From the NCBI GenBank assembly GCA_014155875.1, contig JACEFZ010017671.1:1117001-1181000 (forward strand): a DNA stretch of 64,000 nucleotides, read 5' to 3'. The notes under the pieces were generated by a model that searched no databases, was not told the DNA's origin, and saw only the letters and a program-made list of their open reading frames with translations. How positions within the stretch are numbered: position 1 is the stretch's first letter; each line of letters opens with the position of its first letter. The position numbers were made by a program, and so were the translations under genes. Positions 23,289 through 37,299 of the stretch are shown in pieces. Source of the DNA: Cepaea nemoralis. Taxonomy: Eukaryota; Mollusca; Gastropoda; Stylommatophora; Helicidae.

Positions 23289-24464
23289 TAAAGTCTTTCA
23301 ACAGGCGTTTCGTTCATCTTATGTCACTGTCAAGCCTTTTAAAAGTTTCTAAGTAAAAATCATGCTTTTCAAATTAGCTAATTTAACATTTACTAGAATA
23401 TAAAGGTTAGAAGAGAAGAGACTAACCAAGCGCCTAGAGTCAAAGCATATAGTAGATTAGAAAAGCAACTCCCAAAACATAACGTGTCTACATTTGCAAG
23501 GAATACGCATGAGAAGTCGTGTAGAACCGATATCTAGAATTTCGCATAAAAGCACAGCATACCAATTTAAATACAAATATAAACAAACAGCGATGAACAG
23601 AAGTGGGGAAAAGGGACATAGTGCTACATAAATCCTTATCTGTTGTATGTATGGAAACAAGAACAATAAACAGACAAGTTAAGAAACATCTAATGCCAGT
23701 TGAAGTCTGGGTTCTGAGGAAAAGGCAAAGAATACCATGGACGAGCAGAAAGATTAAAAAGACAGTCCTTCTATAAACAAACAAAAACATAAAATTGATT
23801 AAAGCAATTAACGTAACCAGTCCAGATTTCTTGGACGCATGAGAATAAATAAACGCGAAAACTAGTAAAAACTGCAAAACTGAAGGGGCAAATCGCAATG
23901 GAAAAACAAAGTGGCAAATGATTGGATGGCTGACCACGTAGCATAATGGAGGCTAGAACATAGACCTGATCTAAAACTCTGGTTATTGAGTGAGATGGCG
24001 AACCATGACTACCCACGCCTTTCGTCATGGCACGTGATAATGATGATGATTAAGCTGTTCTTGTTCTCCTGACACTGTGATACTTCTCGGATTTTGTCGA
24101 TCTTGCACGAGTAAAACCGCCAGCGTGCTAGTTTCTTGCCAGGAAAACAACACGACCCTGGCTATGGTCCAAGAGCTAAAAATCTTTAGCCTAAAGATAA
24201 TCCCGTGGTAGTTACCACTGCCGTAGAGTAATAGACTTTCGCCTCTGTACGAGCTCGCATGCGAAAGCTGATGTGGCAAGTACTCTTCCTCGCGGTTCAT
24301 TGAAATCTCATTTTACCCATATTTAGCGTGTTGGTTTTTGTATGGTTTATTTTCTTCTTGTGTTCTGGCCATTTGTTGCACGAAGAACTTTGTGCTAGTG
24401 TTTGTTTTTAACTCTTTCTATATACGCAGTCACTTTACGCTATTATTGGCTAGTTATTGCCGGA

Positions 24465-24685
24465 GTTGTCGCGAAGGGGTTACGAATACAGCTCGTAATC
24501 CCGCATACCGCGTTCGCAACACAGCTGCGGGCGATTTGGAAGCAGACCGCCTTGCATTGGTTTCCATGAGTCACGGTCGTTTAGAAAGAAATGACAAACT
24601 ACTGAACGTAAACTTGCCAAGAAATCACAAACAGCTAAACAATTACAAGGTTGACAGTGACGTCCTGTAAAGAATACACAAGTAA
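24465..24685 (+). mobile_element. SINE-A copy in actin intron 1
   Basis: Head GTCGCGAAGGGGTTACGAAT, GTAATCCCGCATACCGCG, central block as AGAAAGAAATGACAAACTAC, and a tail with GTTGACAGTGACGTCCTGTA. Confidence 0.85.
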
Positions 24686-24708
24686 GTTATTGCTGTAACT
24701 TAACAAAG

Positions 24709-24975
24709 GAGCCGCGGTACGGTAGTGGCTAGACACTCGCCTGCTGTCCTGTTGGTCAAGGGTTCTAGTCCGCCTTGAAATTGATTTGAAGTTTTTTAAA
24801 TTGACCTGGGCTGGCAGGTCGAACCAGTTTACACTGAGTACCAGGAAATGTCTGGGGAAGTAAATGCGGTGATACCGACCACATCAGCCACCAGTGCCGG
24901 GTGGTCTATACAAGTATAGGTCTAGCACCATATACCCCATGCGCCTTACGGCCTGTATGAGGGACATGAACTTAT
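24709..24975 (+). mobile_element. SINE-C copy, full-length type
   Basis: Head GCCGCGGTACGGTAGTGGCT with box-B-like GGTTCTAGTCC, body ACCAGGAAATGTCTGGGG and GACCACATCAGCCACC (24877-24892), and tail GTCTAGCACCATATACCCCA. This is the reference copy for recognising the two SINE-derived satellites. Confidence 0.8.
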
Positions 24976-25002
24976 TGCTGTAACCCGTTCTGTTCTAATC
25001 TA

Positions 25003-25200
25003 GCACGTGGCTAGCACACTGACCTTCCAGCCCGATGCTCTTATATTGGAATTCGCATCGAGGCGGAGTTTTAAAAATGATCAAGGCTGCCAAGTTGATA
25101 CGTCCCAACACGGACAGCAGGGTATGTCTCGGATAGTAAAGGCTGGCGTTTGGTTACTGACCATATCATCCCTCGAGAGACGATTAGCTTACAGAAATAT
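25003..25200 (+). mobile_element. SINE-C copy, diverged
   Basis: Head CACGTGGCTAGCACACTGAC, body GGGTATGTCTCGGATAGTAA and CTGACCATATCATCC, aligning with 24709-24892. Confidence 0.6.
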
Positions 25201-25572
25201 TGGATCAGCACTAGATGTCACAAGCGCCCCAACAAGTGTAAAGGAACCTCTATTTTTTAAACCTACATACTGAATGATAGTGATAAAGAAAGGAACAAAA
25301 ATACAAGTATGCAGATTGTTATAGTAGCAAATGCATGCATGGCGAGTCAGCTGGGATGGTTCCTTGAAAATCCCCTGAAAATTTTGTTAGAGTACCGGAA
25401 AGGGGTTTGCGTCTATCGGAGTGAGTTTAGTGTAGAGACTTTCCTTCCCACTCAGTACCAAAGTGCCATCTACACAGGGACTGTGATGAAGAACTCTCCT
25501 TCTCCTTTCCAAGCTAGACATCCGCGGGGTGTGCACGGTCGGTACTGGGAATTCACATTTATAGCGATGCAC

Positions 25573-25708
25573 TGATGGCGAGGTAGGCGGTTCACCCTCT
25601 ACACAGGTATTAAGGTAAACTTAAATGTTGACTTCTCGTTCAGAAAGCAATGGCAAACTACTGAACGTGCATTTGCCTAAAAAATCAACTTGGTGTTGAT
25701 CACAACAT
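25573..25708 (+). mobile_element. SINE-A fragment
   Basis: Contains TTCAGAAAGCAATGGCAAAC and a shortened tail; the head is diverged. Confidence 0.7.
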
Positions 25709-26124
25709 GTGTAGTAGAGACATATTGGATGCAACAAAGTCATGAATCAGCACATCACACACGGACTAAGGCTGGCCATGCATTCTGTACACGTCTTGGG
25801 TATTTGAATGTTCAGAGAGCAAACCAATGCACAGAGCCGTTTTCCGCGTGTGTGCTGTACCCGCTGCGCCGCCATCTTGATGTGGCTATATATGGAAGCG
25901 TGAGGCAATAGAGGGGAGTGCCTGGGTGACGTCATGAGGCCAGCGCGCGCGCGTGGGGTTCCCTTAGTACCAGACTTGTGTTCAACTATACAGCCCTGTA
26001 TGTCCGCTTAAATTATTCACTGATGGAATTCACAGATAACAGCTTTGGAATTCAGATAGACAGCGTTAACATTCTCTCTTTGTTTTTCTCTCTCAGGAGA
26101 TAGGGAAGAAGGGGGAAGGAGGGT

Positions 26125-26162
<38 letters not shown>
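26125..26162. repeat. 38-base G run in actin intron 1
   Basis: An uninterrupted run of 38 G on the coding strand, bordered by G-rich sequence on both sides. It could fold as a G-quadruplex in DNA or pre-mRNA. Confidence 0.95.
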
Positions 26163-26163
<1 letters not shown>

Positions 26164-26299
26164 GGGGAGTGGAGTTGAGTATTTTGAAAAAAAAATAAAT
26201 TGGGTGCGTGTGTTTTTACCATTCTCTCGCCAATTTGTTGCATCTTTAACCCACAGCTCAGAGTTAAGTAAGGAAAGGTACTGGTCACATCATCTCCAG

Positions 26300-26515
26300 T
26301 TCTAGATGAACGCAATGACATTAGGATGCTGTCGTCAATATCGCACAGCTCTCTTTTATTTCCCAGGAATTTCCTGATACCAATTTAATTCTGAATTGGC
26401 CTATAAGTCCAGATAAATTTAAAATAAAAAACAAAAAAAAGGAATTGAAGGGAATTCGAACCAACGCCCATCAGACTTGCTAGCCGCTGTGTTGCTGCGA
26501 CTCCACTGTTAGAGA
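26300..26515 (-). mobile_element. SINE-C copy, reversed
   Basis: The reverse complement gives a tRNA-like head with GGTTCGAATTCCC, an A/T-rich spacer, then GGTATCAGGAAATTCCTGGG and GACGACAGCATCC, matching the SINE-C body. Confidence 0.65.
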
Positions 26516-26639
26516 GGTAGGGTTAATTATTTCCTGGGTTTTCACAACTATATTGATATTGTGAGCGGCAACAAATCCGATGTTGGCAATTTATAACTGT
26601 GGAAAGTTAGTGCTCAAGCAGATACTGCAGCTGGGGACT

Positions 26640-28155
26640 GAATTGTTACGATTTCATATATTCTAAGCCAGAATGTGAGTTCGGGTGTGAACTGTTAGGC
26701 TTTCATATATTCTAAGCCAGAATGTGAGTTGGGGTGTGAACTGTTAGGCTTTCATATTTTTTATAGGCCAGAATGTGAGTTGGGGTGTGAACTGTTAGGC
26801 TTTCATATATTCTAGGCCAGAATGTGAGTTGGGGGTGTGAACTGTTAGGCTTTCATATATTCTAGGCCAGAATGTGAGTTGGGGGTGTGAACTGTTAGGC
26901 CTTTCATATTTTTTATAGGCCAGAATGTGAGTTCGGGTGTGAACTGTTAGGCTTTCATATATTCTAAGCCAGAATGTGAGTTGGGGTGTGAACTGTTAAG
27001 CTTTCATATTTTTTATAGGCCAGAATGTGAGTTCGGGTGTGAACTGTTAGGCTTTCATATATTCTAAGCCAGAATGTGAGTTGGGGTGTGAACTGTTAGG
27101 CTTTCATATTTTTTATAGGCCAGAATGTGAGTTGGGGTGTGAACTGTTAGGCTTTCATATATTCTAGGCCAGAATGTGAGTTGGGGTGTGAACTGTTAGG
27201 CTTTCATATATTCTAGGCCAGAATGTGAGTTGGGGTGTGAACTGTTAGGCTTTCATATTTTTTATAGGCCAGAATGTGAGTTCGGGTGTGAACTGTTAGG
27301 CTTTCATATATTCTAAGCCAGAATGTGAGTTGGGGTGTGAACTGTTAGGCTTTCATATTTTTTATAGGCCAGAATTTGAGTTCGGGTGTGAACTGTTAGG
27401 CTTTCATATATTCTAAGCCAGAATGTGAGTTAGGGTGTGAACTGTTAGGCTTTCATATTTTTTATAGGCCAGAATGTGAGTTGGGGTGTGAACTGTTAGG
27501 CTTTCATATATTCTAAGCCAGAATGTGAGTTGGGGTGTGAACTGTTAGGCTTTCATATATTCTAGGCCAGAATGTGAGTTGGGGGTGAACTGTTAGGCTT
27601 TCATATATTCTAAGCCAGAATGTGAGTTGGGGTGTGAACTGTTAGGCTTTCATATATTCTAGGCCAGAATGTGAGTTGGGGTGTGAACTGTTAGGCTTTC
27701 ATATATTCTAGGCCAGAATGTGAGTTGGGGTGTGAACTGTTAGGCTTTCATATATTCTAGGCCAGAATGTGAGTTGGGGTGTGAACTGTTAGGCTTTCAT
27801 ATATTCTAGGCCAGAATGTAAGTTGGGGTGTGAACTGTTAGGCTTTCATATATTCTAGGCCAGAATGTGAGTTGGGGTGTGAACTGTTAGGCTTTCATAT
27901 ATTCTAGGCCAGAATGTGAGTTGGGGTGTGAACTGTTAGATTCTCGGCTAGAATGGGAGTTGGGGTGTGAACTGTTAGGCTTTCATATTTTTTTATAGGC
28001 GAGAATGTGAGTTGGGGTGTGAACTGTTAGGCTTTCATATATTCTAGGCCAGAATGTGATTTGGGGTGTGAACTGTTAGGCTTTCATATATTCTAGGCCA
28101 GAATGTGAGTTGGGGTGTGAACTGTTAGATTCTAGGCTAGAATGGGAGTTGGGGT
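26640..28155. repeat. 49-bp minisatellite in actin intron 1
   Basis: About 30 units of 49 bp containing GTGTGAACTGTTAGGCTTTC and then TATTCTAGGCCAGAATGTGA. A variant with TATTTTTTATAGGCC alternates with the TATATTCTAGGCC/TATATTCTAAGCC types in the left half. Two units near 27940 and 28130 are shortened. It is not related in sequence to the 49-bp satellite at the left end of the window. Confidence 0.96.
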
Positions 28156-28192
28156 GGCCACTTCACTTCCTCCTTTCCTTTACAGACATTCA

Positions 28193-28193
28193 C

Positions 28194-28225
<32 letters not shown>

Positions 28226-28395
28226 AAAATTTAAAAAATTCTGAAAATTATTTGGCACGCATGTTTTAAGAAGCTGGATCAGGTCCATAGTCGTACTGGT
28301 CGGGAAAACAATAATGCTGCCTTTGCTGGAAGTTGAACTCAAGCCACTGTCTTAGCAGGCAAGCGCACTATCCACTATGCTACCACAGCGCCACC
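28193..28395 (-). mobile_element. SINE-F copy with C-run/A-run tail
   Basis: The reverse complement starts GGCGCTGTGGTAGCATAGTG, has a box-B-like GAGTTCAACTTCC, and ends AATTTTCAGAATTTTTT next to a T run and a G run (C19 then A13 on the plus strand, about 28196-28229). Confidence 0.65.
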
Positions 28396-28570
28396 TAGGG
28401 TACCAGAAAACTAAAATTGTTCAGTAGAAGCTACCCGACCACGAAAGCTTGGATGTAGTGGCCCCTAAACATATATTTCTTGGTATTTGTTTGCACTCTC
28501 TCTTTTTAAACTCAAGCGTAGTCCATACACACCACTCCTAGGAACAATGGACTGAAATTTGCGTGTGGAT

Positions 28571-28774
28571 GAGGTTTCCCTATTACCAGTGTCCTACGCC
28601 ATCAAGCGAACCCACTCTAACTTCAGAGGTACTTGTAATTACGTCCCCAAGTCACGGACGAGAAGTCAAAATGTTAGTCCAACTGTTCGATGTGGGGGTT
28701 GAATCCCTTATCTTATCATCAACACACTGGATGTTTAAGAATCCGAGTTCTTATCCATTCGGCCATGCTGACCT
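28571..28774 (-). mobile_element. SINE-E copy, reversed
   Basis: The reverse complement reads AGGTCAGCATGGCCGAATGG, then GACTTGGGGACGTAATTACA and GTTAGAGTGGGTTCGC, the same order as at 16160-16350. Confidence 0.8.
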
Positions 28775-28883
28775 GTGTCAGTATTTAATATGTCTCATAT
28801 TTTGGCAGGAGCTACACACACCTGTTTGCATTTTATATTGTTATATCCTCCTGCAGCCGTTGCTCCCCTTATTTAACTTATAG

Positions 28884-29395
<512 letters not shown>

Positions 29396-29835
29396 CCACT
29401 TTATTTCTAAATATGCAACAAGCTACTTCTCCTGTAGGCTGACACCTTTAGATGTCAGTGTGAAACAATGCATAGAAAGCAGCAGTCAACTTGAGCTTGA
29501 CATCTCCATAGAGTTTGTCCTCAAAAGGAGCGGGTGTAGGCCCAAATAGTTGTCTCTGATCTGCATATGTTAGGTACTCCTGTTACAAATGTCTAGTTGT
29601 CACTTTACCAGTCCCACAATTACATTCATCAGTATATCCTAGCTTTAGTTTGTTAAACCTATGGTATTTCATCCTGTTCACATGGTGCATCGTTTGATAC
29701 TAAAAATTCTACAAGATACTTCATATAGCAAAACATTTACCGTAAAGGTGGACAGTTATTGGGTCATATTGAAGACTGCTGGAACACGAGTCATGTCCTT
29801 ACATCTCTCATTCCGTGGGCAATCATCACTTTCCA

Positions 29836-30060
29836 GAGTCTCTGGGGCGAAGTGGTTACATGCACACCTCGCGTTCCGTAGGTTATGGGTTCGATTCTGG
29901 ACTACATCATTGGGTTCGCCAGTACAGTTTTCTCGGAGATTCCTGGAGGTCGTCACTGGAGCTAAGGAGTTCGTGCTCTGTGCGACGCTTTCGGTAGGTC
30001 GCTGTATGGGTTAAAACCCGACGCTATGAAGTCGATTCTCTTGCCTGTTACACATCGCTT
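29836..30060 (+). mobile_element. SINE-B copy in actin intron 2
   Basis: Same order as at 5750: GAGTCTCTGGGGCGAAGTGG, box-B-like GGTTCGATTCTGG, GGAGTTCGTGCTCTGTG, AAAACCCGACGCTATGAAGT. Confidence 0.85.
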
Positions 30061-30835
30061 TCCAGTGTGTAGTCAAATCACTGGCCTTCTTAATGGTTAG
30101 TGCACTGGGTTATGAGTACAGTGGTCTGGGATTAAGTCTGCAGCATTGATCGCAGTTTGTTTCTGACTTTGGGCTAACACAGCCTCTTGAAATGTATGCT
30201 CGAGATAACTCTTGGAAAGTAAATACATCTTTCGTGACACGTGAGACTTCTCTGAGAAAGTTAAGACATCTTTTGTGACACGTGAGACTTCTCTAGGAAA
30301 GAAAAAACAGCTGCAGTAACATTTGAGATATTTATGCGAAAACAAAGGCAGTACTATGGCAATGACCAAACCACCGCTCCAATAAGGATAGGCTTCTACA
30401 AATTTGAGCCTAATGTCGTATCCCTATAGTTGTTTTAACTCTTAGTATACTGTTTGCCACTTGCAGTGGCCAAAGAAACCACCCAGAGTTAAATAACGCC
30501 ACCTAGAGTGAGCTCCAGTAGTTGGGACACCACAAGTCAAGATTAAGTAACGTGTATGGGTCTTAATCCTTCCAGTATTTCTCCATGTCACTTTTAGTAA
30601 TGTGAGTGTTGGTATATGGTGGGAATTTCAGTTATAAGTTATATGAAGCAGTAGTTTTCAAATTGCTATTACCGATCATGTTCTAAAACTTACTCCCTGA
30701 AATAAGCTTGTGAAAAGGCAACGTATGATCCCTGGCACATGAACGGGGATAATTAATTTACAGACGTGTCTGCCTTGAAGTTATCTCGACTTCACCTACC
30801 AGTTATCATGAAATGCATTTCTCACTCCCTGTCTG

Positions 30836-30837
<2 letters not shown>

Positions 30838-30932
<95 letters not shown>
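30838..30932. repeat. (CT)n microsatellite in actin intron 2
   Basis: About 45 uninterrupted CT dinucleotides. It is a polypyrimidine tract far from the real acceptor. Confidence 0.97.
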
Positions 30933-30933
<1 letters not shown>

Positions 30934-31534
30934 GCTCTCTCTCCCTCTCCCTTCCCCTTTCAGAATCACAAAAAGACCCATACAAGAGTGGGGATGTTTG
31001 AACATGTATAATATTGGGATTTAATTGTTGTCGTAAAACAAACATGAGAAAGTAGCTTTGAATAAAAATAGCTTCTACAGACTTTTAAAAAATAACTAGT
31101 AACTGCTGAGAACAGAAGACATGGATGTAGCAAATAATAATAACAGATGGAATGCACACAAAAATAAAAGTATTTGTGCTACCAATTACTTAGTATTTTA
31201 CAAAAACCAGGCACATGTATTCCTAACTTCTCTGTATTTTCATATTGTAATGCAGTTCCATATTTCAGTTACAGTATATTCTTACTCTATTTTAAAGAAG
31301 CATCAATGTAGTGGAACAGTAGTAAACATTTTGAATTCGCTCTGAGGCTTAACCGTGACCCTGGCTCAGAACACTGACATAGTCCATGTATAGTTGTGAG
31401 CCATTGTGAGTCCCTACATCCCTGGAGTAAAGTAGAAGGCTTAGACAAGTCTTTCAGGTATTTCTACACACCTGCTTCAAAGAGGAAACACTAACAATGG
31501 CTGTAAAATATCTCTGATAATACGACTGCATCAG

Positions 31535-31690
31535 TAGAGTGGTTATTGCATTTCACTGTTAAGAGAGTGGTCCAAAGTCAATTCCCAGCTTTGACATATT
31601 TTTTATGTGGTTACCGTTACATGTCTGATGTCGACCCGGCTTATTGAAATGAACTCTGGATACGTTTTAGAAGTTTCTAGAATTGTCAGG
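31535..31690 (+). mobile_element. SINE-F-like copy
   Basis: Head AGTAGAGTGGTTATTGCATT with box-B-like AGTCAATTCCC, and a body with GATGTCGACCCGGCTTATTG that matches the SINE-F body near 22.59 kb. Confidence 0.55.
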
Positions 31691-31852
31691 GAGGATATGT
31701 GGCGAGGAATCAAACTGGCCACCTCAACTCCATGTCGTGGTCTGGAATATATGATGGTCTAACAATTCACACCCAAATGGCAGTATCTGTCACGGGGCTA
31801 TGTTTACTTTTAATTATATGGCCGACTTGGGTAAATATTTCAAAGCTAATAA

Positions 31853-32662
<810 letters not shown>

Positions 32663-33300
32663 GTCATTCAACTGCAAATCCATCCTGAACCTAGTCTTAA
32701 GCATCAACATTATCAATATGCACAGTGTACCATCAACATGCAGCAGTGTGGACACTTGCTTGGTACTTTGCAGCAAGAAAGAAAACGAACCAGATTTAAT
32801 TATCATGCTATGCTCCGCGCTGAATTTATGCATTAAGAAAATCAATAGAAATTGGCGTAAAATATATTTTTTGATAAGAAATGATATGTTTACAACTGTA
32901 GCAGTTTATATCATAACATGTTATGTTTACTACCATCATAGGACATCTGTATACTGTTAAATATTTACACCACATATTCTAGTGTTTATATTGTTTACAA
33001 TATACAAATAATACGACCTAAATAGGTATACATAATATAAATAAGCAAAAAGAAACAGCTTACTCTACATAAACTATTGATATTATAATAATATTTTGTA
33101 TATAGCTAGGGTTTCAGCATATTGTTAATGTTAACAAACTGGCAGATAGTATAAATGTTTAAGGGAAAGACAAGAACACAAAAGAGAGTTACATATTTTA
33201 CATGTTAAAAACCCCAGGAAAAAAAGACGATACTTGCTTGTGTATTATATTTATTGTTTGAAAAAGCATTGAAATAAAATGTGATTTTCAAATTAACTGT
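32663..33300 (+). other. actin 3' UTR with poly(A) signal
   Basis: AT-rich trailer. AATAAA at 33273-33278 is followed by a TG-rich stretch (33301-33330) fitting a cleavage site near 33295. No earlier canonical AATAAA was noticed. Confidence 0.75.
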
Positions 33301-33461
33301 ATTGTGAATATCATCATTGTTGTTTTGTCCCTTGTGAATGCTCGATTGTACATCTATTTTTATTTATTGTATGTGAAGTGGTGGTATGTCATGTTGTGTG
33401 AACTGTTACACTATAACTCATTACTTCTACATGAGGATATAACCGAATGGTTGAAAAGAAG

Positions 33462-33620
33462 TTACACGAAATGACACAATGCATTGGTTAAAATAAATCA
33501 CATGAAATGATCGCTTAATATCGCTTAATATAAGTCACACAAAATAACACAATTTATTGGTTAAAACAAGTCACACAAAATGACACAATTTATTGGTTAA
33601 AACAAGTGACACGAAATAAA
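33462..33620. repeat. 36-bp tandem repeat, ~4 units
   Basis: Units of AAGTCACACAAAATGACACA followed by ATTTATTGGTTAAAAC, diverging at the left end. Confidence 0.85.
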
Positions 33621-33856
33621 CAAACTGTTTAGAGGAACAAATGCTGAAAATGTTGACATTTATAGATTGATCCAGACCTTTTTCAGAACATCTCTCTTAT
33701 CACAGTCTGCCATGATCTCAACCCTTTGCCACTTGTTTATCGTTTGTCAGTTGATAAATCGATCCGTAATCAGTTAAATCGATCCTTTGTCAGTGTCCTT
33801 CATTTTCTTGCCCATGGTGTCTTCACTATTTTGTGACCGCCATAGTGGGGATAGGC

Positions 33857-34110
33857 TGCCGAGCTAACATTGTGGCTAGACACCTATCTGCCAGTCCGGT
33901 GGTCATGGGGAGTGGCTAGACACCCACCTGCCAGCCCGGTGGCCATGGGTTGTGACTAGACATCCACCTGCCAGTACGGTGGCCATGGGTTGTGGCTAGA
34001 AACCCACCTGCCAGCACGGTGGTTATGAGTTGTGACTAGACACCTACCTGCCACTCCGGTGGCCATGGGTTGTGGCTAGACACTCACCTGCCAGCACGGT
34101 GGTCATGGGT
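33857..34110. repeat. 40-bp tandem array made of a SINE-C head
   Basis: Six units of 40 bp, GTGGCTAGACACCCACCTGC followed by CAGCCCGGTGGCCATGGGTT, with substitutions. The unit corresponds to the tRNA-like head of SINE-C (GTGGCTAGACACTCGCCTGC at 24.73 kb). The last unit runs directly into a complete SINE-C body. Confidence 0.9.
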
Positions 34111-34290
34111 TCCATCTACATCGGGACGGATTCGAATGTTAAGAACTGACACAGGCTCCCAGACAGACCTAGCCTAAAATGTGACCAAGAACTTCATGGT
34201 ACAGACCACATCAGCCACCGAGTGCTGACTGGTCTTTAAACACATAGGTCTGGCATCAATGCTGAAGGTCCCTTAATGCGTGTAAAAGGA
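34111..34290 (+). mobile_element. SINE-C body following the 40-bp array
   Basis: Reads ACATCGGGACGGATTCGAAT, then GACCACATCAGCCACC (34204-34219), then AGGTCTGGCATCAATGCTGA, in the same order as the copy at 24709. Confidence 0.8.
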
Positions 34291-34339
34291 TCATTACTTA
34301 TCATAGTGGAGGTGTATGAACATCCGCGTCACTTTTTAG

Positions 34340-34352
34340 AGCACACAATACA

Positions 34353-34389
<37 letters not shown>

Positions 34390-35410
34390 TTGATCGCCAT
34401 CGTGATGGCTGGTCGCATCCTCGCCTTTTAGAAGTAATGCATTCCACGGTTTCTCTGTCTAAACCACTGTGATGTTTGATGTGGCTAAAGTATTTTGGTT
34501 GCCGAGACATGGTTCTGTTTGTGGGCCAGTTTGTTTCAAAGTTCAGAATGTAAGCATTTCATGCATACATACACTATCATCATCACATGGCATACCGGTA
34601 AGCGTGGGCGGTCATGTTTGACCATCTTACGCGATCACCAAAGTCGTGGATCAGCTCTGTGTTTTGTCTCGACCTTGCCATGTAGTCAAGCCATACAAAT
34701 ATTTATTCTCTGCCTTCCACTTGTTCTTTTCCCCTAAATCTTGCCAGTTGTCACCAAATTCTCTAGTTTGTGTCCAAAACAGTTTGGCTGTTTACGTCTA
34801 ATTTCTCTAACCAGTTTACGGTGTTCATCTGCCTCTTGTAAGACTTGCTCATTGGTTTTTATGTCTGTCCAAAGGTATTCTTGACATTTTCCTCAGAAAC
34901 CGCATTTCCACTGCCATTAGAATGTTTTCAGATTGTATTCTCATCGTCCACATTTCACATCCATACAAAAGTACCTGTTCTATGTAGCACACAACACTCT
35001 TTTTCTCGTTGCAGTTGACATTTTGTTTTTATTAGTCAGTATGTTTTCTGTTTTGCAAAAGGCTACCTTTGCCACAACGTTTCTTGTTCTAATCTCTTCA
35101 AGCTACCTCCCATCAGATGTTATGACTGTTCTAAGATAGTTGTACCGATTCACTTGTTTAAGCATATTCCCATTGATCTTTATGTTACATTGCGGTATTT
35201 CCTTTTGGAGACGACCATAATCTCTGTCTTCTTAACATTTAATTTTAACCATAGTTGTTCAATGTGAACAATAACTGTATTTACTAAATGCTGCAGATTC
35301 TGTTCATTATATGCAATCAATACTATATCATCCGCATATCTAATGTTATTGATGTCACGGGATTCCCCAAACACACTTCTGCACAGTGAATCACTACCAA
35401 CCTGTTTTCA
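34340..35410 (-). mobile_element. RTE-like LINE, 5'-truncated, with (ATC)n 3' tail
   Basis: The minus strand encodes the end of a reverse transcriptase: NNIRYADDIVLIA (YADD catalytic motif, about 35320-35360), then LNVKKTEIMVVSKRK, and, after many stops, KYFSHIKHHSGLDRETVE and RRGCDQPSRWRS near the 3' end. The trinucleotide tract at 34351-34390 is the element's own tail. 5' truncation is usual for target-primed insertion. It is non-functional. Confidence 0.8.
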
Positions 35411-35454
35411 GTCGCAGATTGCGGAACAGTAACGGTGTAAAAATGGCCATCTAA

Positions 35455-35830
35455 AAAGTTAGGTTAAAGCAACGTAATGTCATAGAATTCCTGAATGCTG
35501 AAGGCGAGACGAAAATTGGCATCCACGAACGTTTCAGTATTGTTTGTGGAAATTCAGCAGTGAATGTTAGCACTGTCCGACTGTGGGTACGTCGTTGTGA
35601 CGAAGCTGAAGTAGGTCAATACTCACTGTCAACCGCATTGACTTCACACAACATTCATTGAGTTGATGACATCATTTATGGTGGCCGTCAGGTAACACTG
35701 GATGAACTGTGTTCCATGTTGTCCATTAGTAAAGGCAGTGCCCAGAGCCTCATTAAAGACCTGGGTTTATCAAAGGTTTGTGCACGGTTGCATGTCGAAT
35801 CGGTTAACGGCCAATATAGGCGGGATGTGA
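35455..35830 (+). pseudogene. mariner-family transposase N-terminal remnant
   Basis: Plus-strand translation gives QRNVIEFLNAEGETKIGIHE, then STVRLWVRRCDEAEVGQ, a stop, then RQVTLDELCSMLSISKGSAQ. These are the paired helix-turn-helix parts typical of the N-terminal half of a mariner transposase (the kind fused in SETMAR). The catalytic half is absent. Confidence 0.65.
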
Positions 35831-35999
35831 TTGCAACACCATATAAAGGACATGCAACTTTAAGATTTTATCAGTTAAGTTCAAAAGTGTGTAAGAGAAC
35901 ACATATGTTACCCACGCACTGCATTAGAACTCGTTATCCTTATGGACAACAATCCCTTTCACATTAACATCCGAAATGTGGTCACCTGATTATTAATCT

Positions 36000-36260
36000 G
36001 AGGCTGGAATGGGCATTAATTATGACTTCTCTTTTGAGGTTGAAAGGGGTACGGGGTAATGGAGAAAATCAAAAGGGGAGAGGGGTGGGGGGTGGCAATA
36101 GGCAATGTTTTTGAAGGGTTGTAAACTGTTTTTAATTGTGGCTTAGTGGGATCATTTTACAAAATCTTTTACACTTCTGACAATTATAAGATTTGTAGGT
36201 ACTGTAACTATTCTTAACAATTATAATTAGAGATGTAATTTTACAAGGTATCTATCAACA
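36000..36260. other. no gene seen
   Basis: AT-rich spacer with a short G-rich patch (36069-36092). Confidence 0.4.
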
Positions 36261-36261
36261 T

Positions 36262-37253
36262 TGATGGGAAAGATTAAAGAAAAATAAAGAATATTTACTG
36301 GAACCAAGTAGCATCAATTAAAATGGGAAATAAAGAGGGTAGTTACGAACAGATAAAGCTAGGAGTACGACAGGGGTGTGCCTTGTCCCAGGATCTCTTC
36401 TCCCTCTATAGCGAAGTAATAATGAGAGAGATGAAAGAGAAGCCAGGAATACTAATCGGTGGTTATAATATAAATAATATACGCTATGCAGATGACACGG
36501 TATTGGTTGCGGATAATGCAACAAACCTAAAACAATTGTTGGACATTGTATTAACATAGAGTGCAAAGAAAGGACTCTCCTTGAATATCAAGAAAACAGT
36601 AACAATGGTGATATCAAAGAAAATGGTGTCACCAAAATGTGACATACAAATAGAAGGGAAAATTCTTAACCAAGTGGATAATTTAAATACCTAGGGGCAT
36701 TTATAACATCAGATGGAAGATGTACAACATATATTAAGAGCAGAATAGGGCAGGCAAAAGCCGCATTTCAGAAAATGAAAAGTATCCTATGCAATAAGTC
36801 ACTATCAATGAATGTCAGAAAAAGAGTGCTGCAATGCTATATCGAACCAGTTTTGCTGTATGGCAGTGAATCTTGGAATATAAATGAACAAATTGGGAAG
36901 AACTTAGAAGCAACAGAGATTTGGTTCCTAAGACGAATGTTGCCAATTTTTTAGACTGCCAGAGTAACTAACAACGATTGCCTGAAAGAGGATAATGAAA
37001 CTAGAACACTATATGCAACAATAAGAAAGAGACAAACATCTTTATTTTGTAATGTGATGAGAAGAGAGACATTGGGGAACATCGTGACAACTGGAAAGAT
37101 CGAGGGGAAGAGAGGCAGAGGCAGACCAAGAGAAATTATTCTTGATGGATTCAGACGGCGAGACGATGAATATCATCCGCAGAGTTGATCCAGAAAACCA
37201 AAGACCCAGATCTGTGAAGAGCCATGAACGCCTACGCCAGCCGGCAGGACACT

Positions 37254-37299
<46 letters not shown>

